A stretch of DNA of 64,000 nt, taken from Candidatus Woesearchaeota archaeon (GTDB lineage: Archaea; Nanobdellota; Nanobdellia; Woesearchaeales; JABIAG01). Below are positions 47,601-57,364 of the stretch, one piece after another. The stretch is from positions 62,001-126,000 of the forward strand of contig JABIAG010000003.1 of assembly GCA_018653365.1 (NCBI GenBank), in the 5' to 3' direction. The notes beneath the pieces were generated by a model, which was given only the letters and a program-made list of their open reading frames with translations, was not told the origin of the DNA and made no database searches. A program made the translations under genes and the position numbers. How positions within the stretch are numbered: position 1 is the first letter of the stretch; every line of letters starts with the position of its first letter.

Positions 47601-50600
47601 GTGCGGAAGACACTGCTGCCGTCGCAACAGTTACACAATCATTTACGATCACGGTTACTAACACTAATGATGCTCCTGTTGCTAATTCTGATGCAGAAAC
47701 TACTGATGAAGACACTCCAAAAACTTTTAACATTGTTTCTAATGATGATGACGATGATGGTGACACGCTAACTGTTGTTTCTGTTGTCCAACCCTCAAAA
47801 GGTGTTGTTACAGATGAGGGGGATGGCAATATCACCTTTGATCCAAATAATAAATTTAATTATCTTGCTCCGGGCGATTCAGAAATTATAACGTTTACGT
47901 ACATTGTTAATGATGGCACTGTTGATTCTAACAGTGCAACAGTAACCATTACAATAACTGGAGTTAATGACGCCCCTCTTGCACTCCCTAGATCGTTCCT
48001 TGTTACTGAAGAGGGTAGTTTGTTGTTAAGCAAGGCAGATCTTATTGGGGATGTTGATGTTGATGATATTGAAGCAGATCTTAACTTAATATATGTTGAT
48101 GTTGATTCTATTGTTGATGGGCAAATTGCTGTAGATTATGTTACGCAAGAAATTAGGTACAATCCTAATGGTGATTTTGATGATTTAAAGAGTACTCCGG
48201 TTCTACAAACAGCTACAGAAACTTTCTCGTATACTATTGATGATCCTGATGGTGGATCTTCATCTGAAGATGTAATCATCACAATTAATGGAATCACTGA
48301 CTTCCCAACAGTATCCGATGCAGTAGTTACTGTTGAGCGTGATGATCCTTTAACACTTGTTGCTGATCTTTCAACATTAGTTTCTGAAAATGATGGGGAT
48401 TTAATAACCTGGACTGAAACACATACTTCTGATTTACAAGAGGTTGTCATAAGTGGTACTGATCTTTCTGTTAGTCCGGCTCTTGGTTTTACTGGAACTA
48501 CCTTTATAACGCTTACAGCAAATGATGGAGATGGAACTGACGATGGTGTGTTAACCGTTGAGGTTGTTCCTCCTTTAACTATTCCAACTTTTACTGGAAT
48601 TTCTTTTAGTAATAACCCAATCAAGGGCGGTAATACATTAACAATTGCTGCAATAGGCACCAATGACGCAGATGGAGAACCTGTCAAATTTTATTGTAGT
48701 GAAGACGCATTACCAACAGAATCGAATTCTTTATTTGCAACACATCCGTCATTCTCTTTTCCATATTATAATGTGGAAAACCAATTCAAAGTACATTCAG
48801 ATAATGCAGCACATTTAATTTATTGTAGACTTTATGATGGTATTGATGATAAATATTCGGTAGTTGTTTCCTCAACTTATGATGCAGATTCAACCCCTAT
48901 TGATCTTTCAAGTGTTCTTGTTGATGGAAACCCTTCCCCATTCAAAGATGCATCTAATGATGGTACAACACTAATTCAAATTATTGGAGAAAATAATATG
49001 CAGTGTAAATATCATACTTCGGAGTTTGATTATGCACTTGCCGGAACACTCTGTCCTTTAACTGCTAACGTTGCTGAATGCAGTGTTCCTTCATCTGCCT
49101 GGCAGTCTTACACTGTTCACATTAACTGTTTAGATAGTGTTGGTAACTCTAACGACGGCAATAATTTAGAAGTAACCTGGGATGCTAGTTGGAATACTCT
49201 TCCTGTTGTTTCAAATCTTGCTTTAACTCCATCAAGTCCTAAAAGTTCTAACAATTTAAATGTCAATTACGTATTTACTGATGTTGATGGAGATGCAGAT
49301 AATAGTTTAATTACCTGGACTAAAAATGGTGTCGAATTCCTTGCAGGTGTGGGCATTAAAGCAATATCTTTTACTAGTGTTGCTCGTGGTGAGGAATGGT
49401 CGGTTTCAGTTCTTGCTCGTGATGACGAAACATCTAATAATCTTCTTACTGGCACGTTTCCAACGATTAGAAATTCTGCTCCAATTCCGACTTCGGCAAG
49501 TCTTTCTCCTGCTAATGTATTAGTTGGTGAGGAAGTTGTTTGTAGTGGTACCGCAACTGATGCCGATGGTGATTCAATAGTTGATGAAGAGTTCCAATTT
49601 TTGATTAATGGAGTTACAGCCCAACCGTTCTCAACAGATAATACGTTTACTTGCAGTGCGCCAGATTGTGTAAGAGATAAAAAGTTGAGTTGTCAGTACA
49701 AAGCAGGGGATGGTATTGAATTAAGTTCTTTAGCTGAACATTCTGCAGATTTAATTGTTTCTAATACTCCGCCAACTGTAACTGGTGCCATAATTAGTGC
49801 AAATTCTAATCCTGTAACCAGAGAGTCAAGTATTACATGTACTGGTCAGGGAATGAATGATGTTGATAATGATCCAAACATAGTTCATTATTTCCAATTT
49901 TATTTTGATGGTGTGGGAAGAGGCGGTTTTTTATCTTCTAATTCAAACACGTTAACTGTTAATTGTGCAGATACAACTCATGTGCCTTCTAAACAGGTTA
50001 GGTGTGTTAAGGGAGAACCAGTTCATTGTGAATATTATGCAAATGATCGTCCTGCAACAAGTTCAGTAGTTACTTCTAGTAATGTTTTATCTTTAGTTAA
50101 TGCTATCCCACAAGCTAATGATCTCGCCATTAGTGTGGACGAAGACACATCTGAACTTATCAGTTTAGATACTTATGATGCTGACGGTGATTCATTAACT
50201 GTTTCCGTATCACAACCTGCTAAGGGCGAGGTTACAAATCATAATGATGGTACAGTTACGTTTAATCCCAACAACGAGTTTAATTATCTTGCTCCGGGCG
50301 ATTCAGAAATTATAACTTTTACATACAGTGTTAATGATGGAACTGTTGATTCTAGTATTGGTACAGTAACTCTTACTGTAAGTGGTGTAAACACTCCCCC
50401 AACAGTAACATCTTCTCCAATAACTAGTGCGACTGAAGACACAATTTATTCATATACTTTAATTGCAGGTGATGTGGAAGGGGATGCATTAACGATTTCA
50501 TCAACAACTCTACCTTCTTGGTTAACCTTAACAGATAATGGGGATAATACTGCAACTCTTGTGGGCACGCCTCTGAATGAGGATGTTGGTTCGAATAGTG

Positions 50601-52120
50601 TTTCACTTTTAATAGAAGATGCTGCCTCATCAGTTACACAAGTCTTTACTATTAATGTAATCAATACTAATGACGTCCCTGTCGCATCTAATCAATTAGT
50701 TAAGGTTATCTTACCTAGTACTACTAATCCTGTTATTGCTAATCCCACTAATCATGACGAGTTGTATGCATTCTTTGATTTTGATGATGACGATCTTGAT
50801 CTAGAATCTGACTCAGAAATTTTATGGTATAAAGATAATGTCTTACAATCTGTTTTGGGAACTAACACTTATGTTGTGCCTCCAGCAAAAACAGCGAATG
50901 GTGAAAACTGGCACTTCACTGTTAGGCCTGGTGATGGTATTGGCTTGGGTACATTAGTTACTTCGAATTCTGTTTTAATTGGTTCCGGGAATGCTCCTCC
51001 GTTAGTTGAGGTATCCCACATTTCCGGAACTGATTTTTATGATACATTATCAATTCCTTTCACATATAGCGATACAAATAACGATGTTTTAACTTTTACT
51101 TTAGAAGAAAGTTTAGATCAATTAACTTGGAATGTTGTGGAAGATAATATTGCCTCTTCTCCTTATTCTTGGTCTTTACCAAGCAGGGATGGAGATACTT
51201 ATATTAGAATAAGCGCTAGTGATGGCGTCGACTCAACTGTTTCAAATTCTGTTTTAGTAGTATTAGATAATACTTGCTCGTGTGATTCCTGTGCTTCCTG
51301 TGAACTTAAGCTGTCCAGACCTACTTCTTGGTGTAGTGAGATTAGTTTAACTCAATCCTTAAGTGGGGTTGATACCTGTATAGCTGATCCTAGCAACATA
51401 AATGGCAAAACGTTTGATTGTGATAATAATCCTGTTGTTGGTTTGAATTCAGGTAATTTCTTTGAATTAGATTCAAAGTCTGATGTTACTATTGAGAATT
51501 GTGAACTCTCTAATTTTAGATATGGTTTTGATATTGACAATTCCAATAATATTGACATTGTAGATAACACGGTAAGCTCTACCTCTCGTAATAATATTTT
51601 AATTTCAGCTTCAACAGTTTTTGTTGGAAGAAACATATTGCATGATGCTGGAAGTGGTTTCCAATCAATTTATGTTAGTGAGGGTCTTAATGTTAATTTA
51701 GAAAATAATGAAATATATTCTTGTGATGAAGGAATAATATTAAGTAATTCTAATTCAAATATCGTTAATAAAAATAACATTCATGACGTTTCAGGAGATG
51801 CAATTTCTTTATTTGAAAGTGATGGGAATGTGATTTCTTCAAATAGGTTAATTAATAACGGGCAAGGAATAAATTTAATACAATCTGCAACTAATTTGAT
51901 TTTTGATAATTATCTTTCAGATAACACACGTAACGCGTTTGATGCAGGAAATAATTTCTGGTTTACCTCTCCTGAGTCTGGAACTAATGTTGTGGGTGGT
52001 TCAATTATTGCAGGTAATTATTGGTCTGATCTAACCTGTAATGATGCAGGGGACGGTATTTGTGAAGAAGATTACACAATTGGGGTTAATATTGATGAAC
52101 ATCCTTTGGTTAGTTCATAA
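44696..52120 (+). CDS. Giant multidomain surface protein (2474 aa)
   Basis: Signal peptide; MopE-like/thrombospondin-3 Asp-rich repeats (DSDGDGFDD...); cadherin/Ig-like repeats (NDAPVANSDAETTDEDTPK); C-terminal beta-helix/NosD-like region. Confidence 0.9.
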   Translation: MKKLILPLFFVLFLAFAASAVLDSNDLAVGWNQVYFSSNIGPSSAFFESELSTSCNLILDEDLECYGRCDELDRLKFFDRTRFNILQTDNVVAHTYWINCYAEVLDINNLVRLIDRDGDGFYAFPPATPSAIINHFGGNDCVDDPLGTKGVLGEFINPAASEICDGVNNDCDSKFDEDFDSDSDGYTDCDTDVNTGNYAHDCDPAVTSCRDDCTTQAYRDSDGDTKGNASNHVRACDAGTGYVSDNTDCDDSNILIWKLTSAYPDADGDGFGDETQAIVHNVCHGTHLVDVGYSLDNTDCNDDPDGDDGSPSATPLIALGNDDGNQTYPGNAEQCDNIDHDCDAIGSNYNGVENDTCQFACEDAFSVDNWGDHDNNILTGILTPGPNQGKSCCGDDVDEKPTELITELTCDGHDNNCNGVIDEGLKLTFYRDNDGDGLGDVNNHREACTPADLLPDVYVVDFSDGDDNDRDNDGVQDSVPDNCPDTPNGPVKGTCILELIGCDSDVDCTQLFDSCSKAQENTDGVGLGDACDSDIDGDGFDDVLDHCPLLSSVSNTNSDADGLGDACDNCPLIDNIDQLDTGGAVGVGDACDRVPVVNIPAQSILEDHRFVLTLSNAEISDPDLLVGNLASLIGSGELTFGPIVIVDVGNSPIDTCSFSGVDLSCVPKDDSSGTGLIRISVADVNGNGAVGTFALTVDPVNDLPTANGHVTSTPESSSVTIPITDLTISDVEDLATDLEIDSIDDTGTTGSVTFSPTEIIYDPDGNFEYLADGVSGTTEFGYAVNDTDGNVSIPATILVTITGENDVPVVSAIADQSTAENSAYSYQVIASDVDDGTTLTYSLSSPHPFLSIDSAGFISGTPTDNDTYAVEDVTVTVNDGFVDVTEVFELTVTNIPDAPTITSSEITSATEDAIYTYTFEIDDVDGDVLPLSATTLPGWLTFVDNGDNTGTLSGIPTNDEVGDHDVVLSAEDTAAVATVTQSFTITVTNTNDAPVANSDAETTDEDTPKTFNIVSNDDDDDGDTLTVVSVVQPSKGVVTDEGDGNITFDPNNKFNYLAPGDSEIITFTYIVNDGTVDSNSATVTITITGVNDAPLALPRSFLVTEEGSLLLSKADLIGDVDVDDIEADLNLIYVDVDSIVDGQIAVDYVTQEIRYNPNGDFDDLKSTPVLQTATETFSYTIDDPDGGSSSEDVIITINGITDFPTVSDAVVTVERDDPLTLVADLSTLVSENDGDLITWTETHTSDLQEVVISGTDLSVSPALGFTGTTFITLTANDGDGTDDGVLTVEVVPPLTIPTFTGISFSNNPIKGGNTLTIAAIGTNDADGEPVKFYCSEDALPTESNSLFATHPSFSFPYYNVENQFKVHSDNAAHLIYCRLYDGIDDKYSVVVSSTYDADSTPIDLSSVLVDGNPSPFKDASNDGTTLIQIIGENNMQCKYHTSEFDYALAGTLCPLTANVAECSVPSSAWQSYTVHINCLDSVGNSNDGNNLEVTWDASWNTLPVVSNLALTPSSPKSSNNLNVNYVFTDVDGDADNSLITWTKNGVEFLAGVGIKAISFTSVARGEEWSVSVLARDDETSNNLLTGTFPTIRNSAPIPTSASLSPANVLVGEEVVCSGTATDADGDSIVDEEFQFLINGVTAQPFSTDNTFTCSAPDCVRDKKLSCQYKAGDGIELSSLAEHSADLIVSNTPPTVTGAIISANSNPVTRESSITCTGQGMNDVDNDPNIVHYFQFYFDGVGRGGFLSSNSNTLTVNCADTTHVPSKQVRCVKGEPVHCEYYANDRPATSSVVTSSNVLSLVNAIPQANDLAISVDEDTSELISLDTYDADGDSLTVSVSQPAKGEVTNHNDGTVTFNPNNEFNYLAPGDSEIITFTYSVNDGTVDSSIGTVTLTVSGVNTPPTVTSSPITSATEDTIYSYTLIAGDVEGDALTISSTTLPSWLTLTDNGDNTATLVGTPLNEDVGSNSVSLLIEDAASSVTQVFTINVINTNDVPVASNQLVKVILPSTTNPVIANPTNHDELYAFFDFDDDDLDLESDSEILWYKDNVLQSVLGTNTYVVPPAKTANGENWHFTVRPGDGIGLGTLVTSNSVLIGSGNAPPLVEVSHISGTDFYDTLSIPFTYSDTNNDVLTFTLEESLDQLTWNVVEDNIASSPYSWSLPSRDGDTYIRISASDGVDSTVSNSVLVVLDNTCSCDSCASCELKLSRPTSWCSEISLTQSLSGVDTCIADPSNINGKTFDCDNNPVVGLNSGNFFELDSKSDVTIENCELSNFRYGFDIDNSNNIDIVDNTVSSTSRNNILISASTVFVGRNILHDAGSGFQSIYVSEGLNVNLENNEIYSCDEGIILSNSNSNIVNKNNIHDVSGDAISLFESDGNVISSNRLINNGQGINLIQSATNLIFDNYLSDNTRNAFDAGNNFWFTSPESGTNVVGGSIIAGNYWSDLTCNDAGDGICEEDYTIGVNIDEHPLVSS

Positions 52121-52155
52121 AAACATTTAAATACTCTTTAGTACAATTTAATATT

Positions 52156-52635
52156 ATGAAAAAGTTATTGTTAATCTTGGCATTGTTAGTGTGTGTTACT
52201 CTTACTTATGCTGCTGTTGATCAGGCGTTAACTAATTCTGAATTAGAAGCTAAACTTTCTGCGATTGAGAAAAGGTTAGCTAATGATTATGTCGCTTTAG
52301 ATAACAGAATTTCTTTATTGAGTCAGGAAGTGGATAGCTTAACTGTTGAAGGGCCTGAATCATTTTCGTTTTCTAGTCCGTCAACGCTTATTTATGGGGT
52401 TTTTCTTGGCCTTATTGCTTTCTTGTTTGTATTGAATGTTACTGCGTTACATAAAGTGCATGCTCTTGCAAATGTAACTCCTAAGTCTGTTGGTGCGATT
52501 AAACGTTCAGTAAATGATCGATTGAAAAAGTATGTTGATTATTGTCGTTTTCAAAAAGGATTATCTAAGACTGAGTGTAAAAGTGAATTAAAGAAGCGTG
52601 GTTGGACAGATTCTCAACTTAAAGGGATTCTTTAA
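52156..52635 (+). CDS. Membrane protein with signal peptide and TM
   Basis: MKKLLLILALLVCVTLTYAAVDQ...; C-terminal SELKKRGWTDSQLKGIL. Confidence 0.7.
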   Translation: MKKLLLILALLVCVTLTYAAVDQALTNSELEAKLSAIEKRLANDYVALDNRISLLSQEVDSLTVEGPESFSFSSPSTLIYGVFLGLIAFLFVLNVTALHKVHALANVTPKSVGAIKRSVNDRLKKYVDYCRFQKGLSKTECKSELKKRGWTDSQLKGIL

Positions 52636-52709
52636 TTTTTTTGTATGCTCGACTGAAAGGAGACATACTTCGTTTCCCATTGGCGAAAGAATGGACTTAA
52701 AGGGATTCT
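52617..52709. mobile_element. Candidate MITE-like insertion: structured element copy 2 flanked by exact 15-bp direct repeats
   Basis: ACTTAAAGGGATTCT at 52617-52631 and 52695-52709 bracket GTATGCTCGACTGAAAGGAGACATACTTCGTTTCCCATTGGCGAAAGAATGG. Confidence 0.6.
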
Positions 52710-52748
52710 ATAAAAACATTTAAATACATTCTAATTACTCTAACAACT

Positions 52749-53855
52749 ATGACTAAAGTTACTCCTTGGGATGTTGAAGGTAAGATTGATTATGATAAAT
52801 TAATTAGAGAGTTCGGGGTTCAAAAGATAACTACCTCTCTTATTGATAAAATCAATAAAATTGCAGGAAAAAACAACTTCATGTTGGATAGAAAAATATT
52901 TTTTGCTCATCGTGATTTGGAGTTTGCTCTAAAAGAGCATGAAAAAGATAATTTATTTTTATATACTGGTTGTGGACCTTCTGGTTCAATTCATCTGGGT
53001 CACGCAATGGTTTGGAAATTTACTAAATGGTTGCAGGACGTACTGGATGTAGATTTGTGGTTTCAGTTTACTGATGATGAAAAGTTTTTATTTAAGGACA
53101 AGTCTTTTGAGGAAATTCAAGAATTGATGAAGGATAATATGTTGGATGTTATTGCGCTTGGTTTTAATCCTAAAAAAACTCATTTCTTAATTGACACCAA
53201 ACATGCTAGTATAATGTATCCTGAGGCGATTAAGGTAGCAAAGAAATTAACAGCTTCTTCAATCAAGTCTTGTTTTGGTTTGGGCGATAGTGATAATGTG
53301 GGTATGTTTTTTTATACTGCAATGCAGGCAGTTCCAGCATTTCTTCCTTCAATACTTAAGAAAAAGAAAATGGCGTGTTTAATTCCTCATGCTATTGATC
53401 AAGATCCTCACTTTAGATTAACAAGAGATATTCTTCCTAAGTTGGGATTCTTTAAACCAGCTTCAATACAGTGTTCTTTTCTCCCACCTTTAACTGGGGT
53501 GGAGGGTAAGATGTCCTCTTCTGGAGATGCTTTTATTGCACTAACAGACACGCCTGAACAAGTAAAAAAGAAGATTAACAAATACGCATTTTCTGGTGGA
53601 CAGGACACGTTAGAGGAACATCGAAAGAGAGGTGGAAATCCAGATATTGACATCTCATTTCAATATTTAAGATTTTTATTTGAACCTGATGATAAAAAAT
53701 TATCTAAAATAAAATCTGATTACCGTACAGGTAAGCTTCTTTCTGGAGAGTTAAAAAAGATTTTAATTGATAAGATTAATGATTTCTTAAAACATCATCA
53801 AGCTGAGCGTGAAAAGGCTAAGAAAAAGGTTGATCAGTTTGTTCTTAAAATATAA
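52749..53855 (+). CDS. trpS: Tryptophanyl-tRNA synthetase
   Basis: [39 protein letters not shown]. Confidence 0.93.
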   Translation: MTKVTPWDVEGKIDYDKLIREFGVQKITTSLIDKINKIAGKNNFMLDRKIFFAHRDLEFALKEHEKDNLFLYTGCGPSGSIHLGHAMVWKFTKWLQDVLDVDLWFQFTDDEKFLFKDKSFEEIQELMKDNMLDVIALGFNPKKTHFLIDTKHASIMYPEAIKVAKKLTASSIKSCFGLGDSDNVGMFFYTAMQAVPAFLPSILKKKKMACLIPHAIDQDPHFRLTRDILPKLGFFKPASIQCSFLPPLTGVEGKMSSSGDAFIALTDTPEQVKKKINKYAFSGGQDTLEEHRKRGGNPDIDISFQYLRFLFEPDDKKLSKIKSDYRTGKLLSGELKKILIDKINDFLKHHQAEREKAKKKVDQFVLKI

Positions 53856-55365
53856 TTAGTGCTAACAATCCTGCTAATAAACAATATCCCAGTACGGGTA
53901 TTAAATTATATCTAATTATCTTCCCTTCTTGGTGATGTAGCCCAACTGTTGCTGATGCAGCGATTACATTGTGTACTGCAATCATATTTCCTACTGCACT
54001 TCCTATTGCTTGTAAAGATAATATTAGCACTACACTCATTCCTAGAGCAGTTGCGGTCTCTTTTTGAAATACTCCAAATAACAGGTTAGAAACTGTTGAA
54101 CTTCCGGTCATAAAGCTTCCTATGGCTCCAACAAAGGGCGCAACCATTGTGTAAGAACTTCCACTCACGGCTAATCCCTCTCCAATTACTACTGGCATTG
54201 ATTTTTCAATCCCTCCTGAAAACATAAATATCTGAACTACTGCTATTGTGAATATCAATGCAATAAATGGTTTTAGTACATTTTTGGTGGTTTCTTTTAC
54301 TATCTTTTCTTTATTTTTTATTTTAATCAAAATAAAGGCACCAATTAGTATGAATGGGATTATTCCAGGATTTAGTAGTGGTGCAAATGAAAAGTTTACT
54401 CCATTTAACATTCCTTCCCATCTTATTTTTCCGAATAAATCATAAACTCCCCAACTACGTACTCGAGTAATCACTAAAATTACTGCTGCGATAACATAGG
54501 GCATTGCAGCCTTCCAAACCTTCTTAACTTTTTCAACCTTAACTTTTTTGTCGTGGTTAAATCTGTAACATTTATTTGGTACTAAGAACTTTTTCTTGGT
54601 AGTCCATCCCACTATAATCATCCCTATTATTCCCCCAATTAATGAAGGAAATTCAGGTCCAAAATATATTGCTGTTAAGAAGTAAGGTACTGTGAAACAC
54701 ACTCCTGCAAAGAGTGAGAATGGAATCATTTCTCGAAAGCTTTTCCAGTTCTTATCCCCAAAGATCATTACGATCATAAACACAATTAGTAATGGAATAA
54801 ATGAGCCAATGATCAGATGAAATAGTGCTGCTTTTGCTGCGATTAGTCCTATTGGCACTCCCGCGCTTTTCATTCCGATTAACAGTGCAGTTCCAACCGC
54901 TCCAAAGGTTACTGCGGTAGAATTAGCTATTAGTGAAACTACTACTGCAGTTAGTGCAGGAAAGCCCAGCGCTACCAACAAGGGAGCTGCTAATGCTGCA
55001 GGTACTCCAAATCCTGTGGCGCCCTCAATAAAACTTCCAAATAACCACGCAATAAATATTGCCTGTATACGTCGATCACATGTTATGCTGCGAACAAAAT
55101 TGTCGATGGCTTTAATTGCCCCCGTTTTTTGCATCGATTTAAGTAATAATATTGCTCCAAACACAATTAAGATGATCTCAAACGCAACTAACAGTCCTTT
55201 TAATGAGGCTGCAATGATTAGTCCAGTACTCATTCCCCAGAATGCCATTCCAACTATTAGCGTTACAATGAATGTCAGGGGCATAGTGCGTAAAGCCGAC
55301 CATTTGAACACTACCATAAAGAGAAATATGAGAATGATTGGAGTTAATGCTAATAACAGTTGCAT
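53845..55365 (-). CDS. L-lactate permease family transporter
   Basis: [50 protein letters not shown]. Confidence 0.88.
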   Translation of the reverse strand: MQLLLALTPIILIFLFMVVFKWSALRTMPLTFIVTLIVGMAFWGMSTGLIIAASLKGLLVAFEIILIVFGAILLLKSMQKTGAIKAIDNFVRSITCDRRIQAIFIAWLFGSFIEGATGFGVPAALAAPLLVALGFPALTAVVVSLIANSTAVTFGAVGTALLIGMKSAGVPIGLIAAKAALFHLIIGSFIPLLIVFMIVMIFGDKNWKSFREMIPFSLFAGVCFTVPYFLTAIYFGPEFPSLIGGIIGMIIVGWTTKKKFLVPNKCYRFNHDKKVKVEKVKKVWKAAMPYVIAAVILVITRVRSWGVYDLFGKIRWEGMLNGVNFSFAPLLNPGIIPFILIGAFILIKIKNKEKIVKETTKNVLKPFIALIFTIAVVQIFMFSGGIEKSMPVVIGEGLAVSGSSYTMVAPFVGAIGSFMTGSSTVSNLLFGVFQKETATALGMSVVLILSLQAIGSAVGNMIAVHNVIAASATVGLHHQEGKIIRYNLIPVLGYCLLAGLLALIIF

Positions 55366-55444
55366 GATTAAAACTTGAATTTAAAATTAATAAATCTTTT
55401 TAAAAAAGTAAAATATATAAACTAAAACAATAATTAGAAGCTAT

Positions 55445-55633
55445 ATGAAGCTTTACCCTTTATCTGATTCGTTTGTAGCAATTTCTTTTTTAGGTTTTGT
55501 TTGGGCAGTGTTATTTACGAACGCAGGAAAGCTTTCACCAACTTGGGGTACAACCATGATTATTTTCTTTGCTATCTTGGTTATTGCATCTTTAGCTACG
55601 ATTAGGGCTGCTGCTGAGCGTTCAGCGAATTAG
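55445..55633 (+). CDS. Small membrane protein
   Basis: 62 aa two-TM ORF. Confidence 0.5.
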   Translation: MKLYPLSDSFVAISFLGFVWAVLFTNAGKLSPTWGTTMIIFFAILVIASLATIRAAAERSAN

Positions 55634-55916
55634 TAGAATCAAACTTTTCTTTTGCTTTGCTCTCTTTCCAATATATTTCGTGGGAAGCACGTTTTTCAAA
55701 TAATGATTTAGCAACAGAAATAGTCTCGTCATCTTTCATTCCCACGTCTCCAAGAATTAGTTTTGCATCTTTTATGCACTCTTTCATTAATTTAATGTTT
55801 GCTTTTCGTGCTTCTTCTTCAACCGTAATTTCTTCTTCATAAGTTAGGTATACTTCCACCCATTTAGGATATGTACTTCCTTCTACTTTTTTAGCAAAAC
55901 TTTTACTGAACGCCAT
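55602..55916 (-). CDS. Hypothetical protein
   Basis: 104 aa ORF. Confidence 0.5.
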   Translation of the reverse strand: MAFSKSFAKKVEGSTYPKWVEVYLTYEEEITVEEEARKANIKLMKECIKDAKLILGDVGMKDDETISVAKSLFEKRASHEIYWKESKAKEKFDSTNSLNAQQQP

Positions 55917-55958
55917 TATATTAGTTATAAATTTAAGAACTTAATAAACTTTTATTTC

Positions 55959-57272
55959 TTAGAATAGTTTCTTTTCTTGTTTGATTGCGGTTGGTGCCTC
56001 TCCGCCGTGCCAGGTTGATCGCGGTCTTATTCTTGTAGAAAATATTCTCTCATTTTTGTCGTCTATTATCAGCGCTGCTCCTGGAACACGAGGTAAAATC
56101 CGTAAGTGATCGTCTATTCCTTTGGTCATATATGACGCACTTAACATTTTAAGAGCGTCTATGTCTAGTCGAGCAGTTATTCTGTGCGCTATTATTATGT
56201 CTGATTGGGTCATTACATCCGTGTGGATTTTTCCGGGTTGTTGTGTTGCTAGTACGAGTGAAATTCCTGGCTGTCTTCCCTCTCTTAAGATTGTAATTAA
56301 TGCTGTTGTTGCTGCGGTTTCACCATGTAATGGCAGGAATTCGTGAGCTTCATCAATTACTAACCATACTAATGGCTTTTCCATTTTGTTGCCTTTCTTA
56401 TTTACTCCAAATGTGGTCATTTGTTGTATAGCTTCAAATTCTTCATTTTTTCTCATTACCATTCGTTCATTGAATAATTTCTGTGCCACTAACCCAATTA
56501 CTAGTGATTTTATTGCCCATCCATTTGGTGAGGTTGCATATGCACTAACGTCAAGTACTGTGACTTGTCCACCGACGGAAAGACTTTCTAGTGAGGTTCC
56601 TGTTTTTGAGAATACTCCCCAGGATGAAGCATTTTCAAACCGGTTTGTTGCTGCAGTTTTTAGACTAGTTTTAGCGTCTGATTTTTTTATCTGGTCAATT
56701 ATTTCTTTTATTCCGTAATTAACTGCAGTTGATTTTAATTCATTTAAGGTATTTTCAATAAATACTGCTAGGGGTTCATTCATGTCTAAATTAAATGTTA
56801 AGAACCAATCTTGAGGTAGTAGTTCTGCAGGTCGGATAGAAAACGGTTCATCTGTGGGAATTCCTTTTTTCTTATAGTCGTCAAAGAAGCCTGAGGGAGT
56901 AAAGATTTTGATATCTAGTCCGTTTCCGTTTAGTCCCCAATCATTTAATAATTCTTTATCTTTTGAATTTGCATACTTCATGGTCCAGTAAATTCCCATC
57001 GTGTCTAATATGATAAAACTTAGATTTTGTGATACTTCTGGGTCCATGTTTGCTGCTCCTTCAGCAATTGCACCCATTGTGTAAGATTTTCCTGATCCTC
57101 TTTTTCCACAAACAAAGACTACGTGTGCTTTTGCTACGTCCATGTAAATTTTGTTGGATAATGAGGTGTTTCTTCCCATGGTTACATATTGTTTTGCTAA
57201 TAGAATTATTCCTTTTTCTCCAAATCGTTCTATGTCATGTTTGTTTCTTCCTAAAATGATGTCATGAACCAT
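55959..57272 (-). CDS. HerA/DUF87-type ATPase
   Basis: VVFVCGKRGSGKSYTMGAIAEGA...VWLVIDEAHEFLP...LREGRQPGISLVLATQQPGKI. Confidence 0.88.
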   Translation of the reverse strand: MVHDIILGRNKHDIERFGEKGIILLAKQYVTMGRNTSLSNKIYMDVAKAHVVFVCGKRGSGKSYTMGAIAEGAANMDPEVSQNLSFIILDTMGIYWTMKYANSKDKELLNDWGLNGNGLDIKIFTPSGFFDDYKKKGIPTDEPFSIRPAELLPQDWFLTFNLDMNEPLAVFIENTLNELKSTAVNYGIKEIIDQIKKSDAKTSLKTAATNRFENASSWGVFSKTGTSLESLSVGGQVTVLDVSAYATSPNGWAIKSLVIGLVAQKLFNERMVMRKNEEFEAIQQMTTFGVNKKGNKMEKPLVWLVIDEAHEFLPLHGETAATTALITILREGRQPGISLVLATQQPGKIHTDVMTQSDIIIAHRITARLDIDALKMLSASYMTKGIDDHLRILPRVPGAALIIDDKNERIFSTRIRPRSTWHGGEAPTAIKQEKKLF

Positions 57273-57364
57273 CATTAAATTTGAAGAAGTGAGTATAAAT
57301 ATCTTTCTATTATTGTACTTGAGTTTCATAAGTTTTATTAATGATAACTTGATTTGGTTGTTTT

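Noticed and set aside
47437-47835. Minus-strand S/V-rich ORFs within the giant adhesin
   Set aside because: Antisense shadows of the repetitive adhesin coding sequence
51579-51740. Pyrrolysine or suppressor tRNA ideas for CTA-like loops in the tRNA precursors
   Set aside because: Those loops lie in unresolved intron or variable-arm regions and lack the expected U33/stem context
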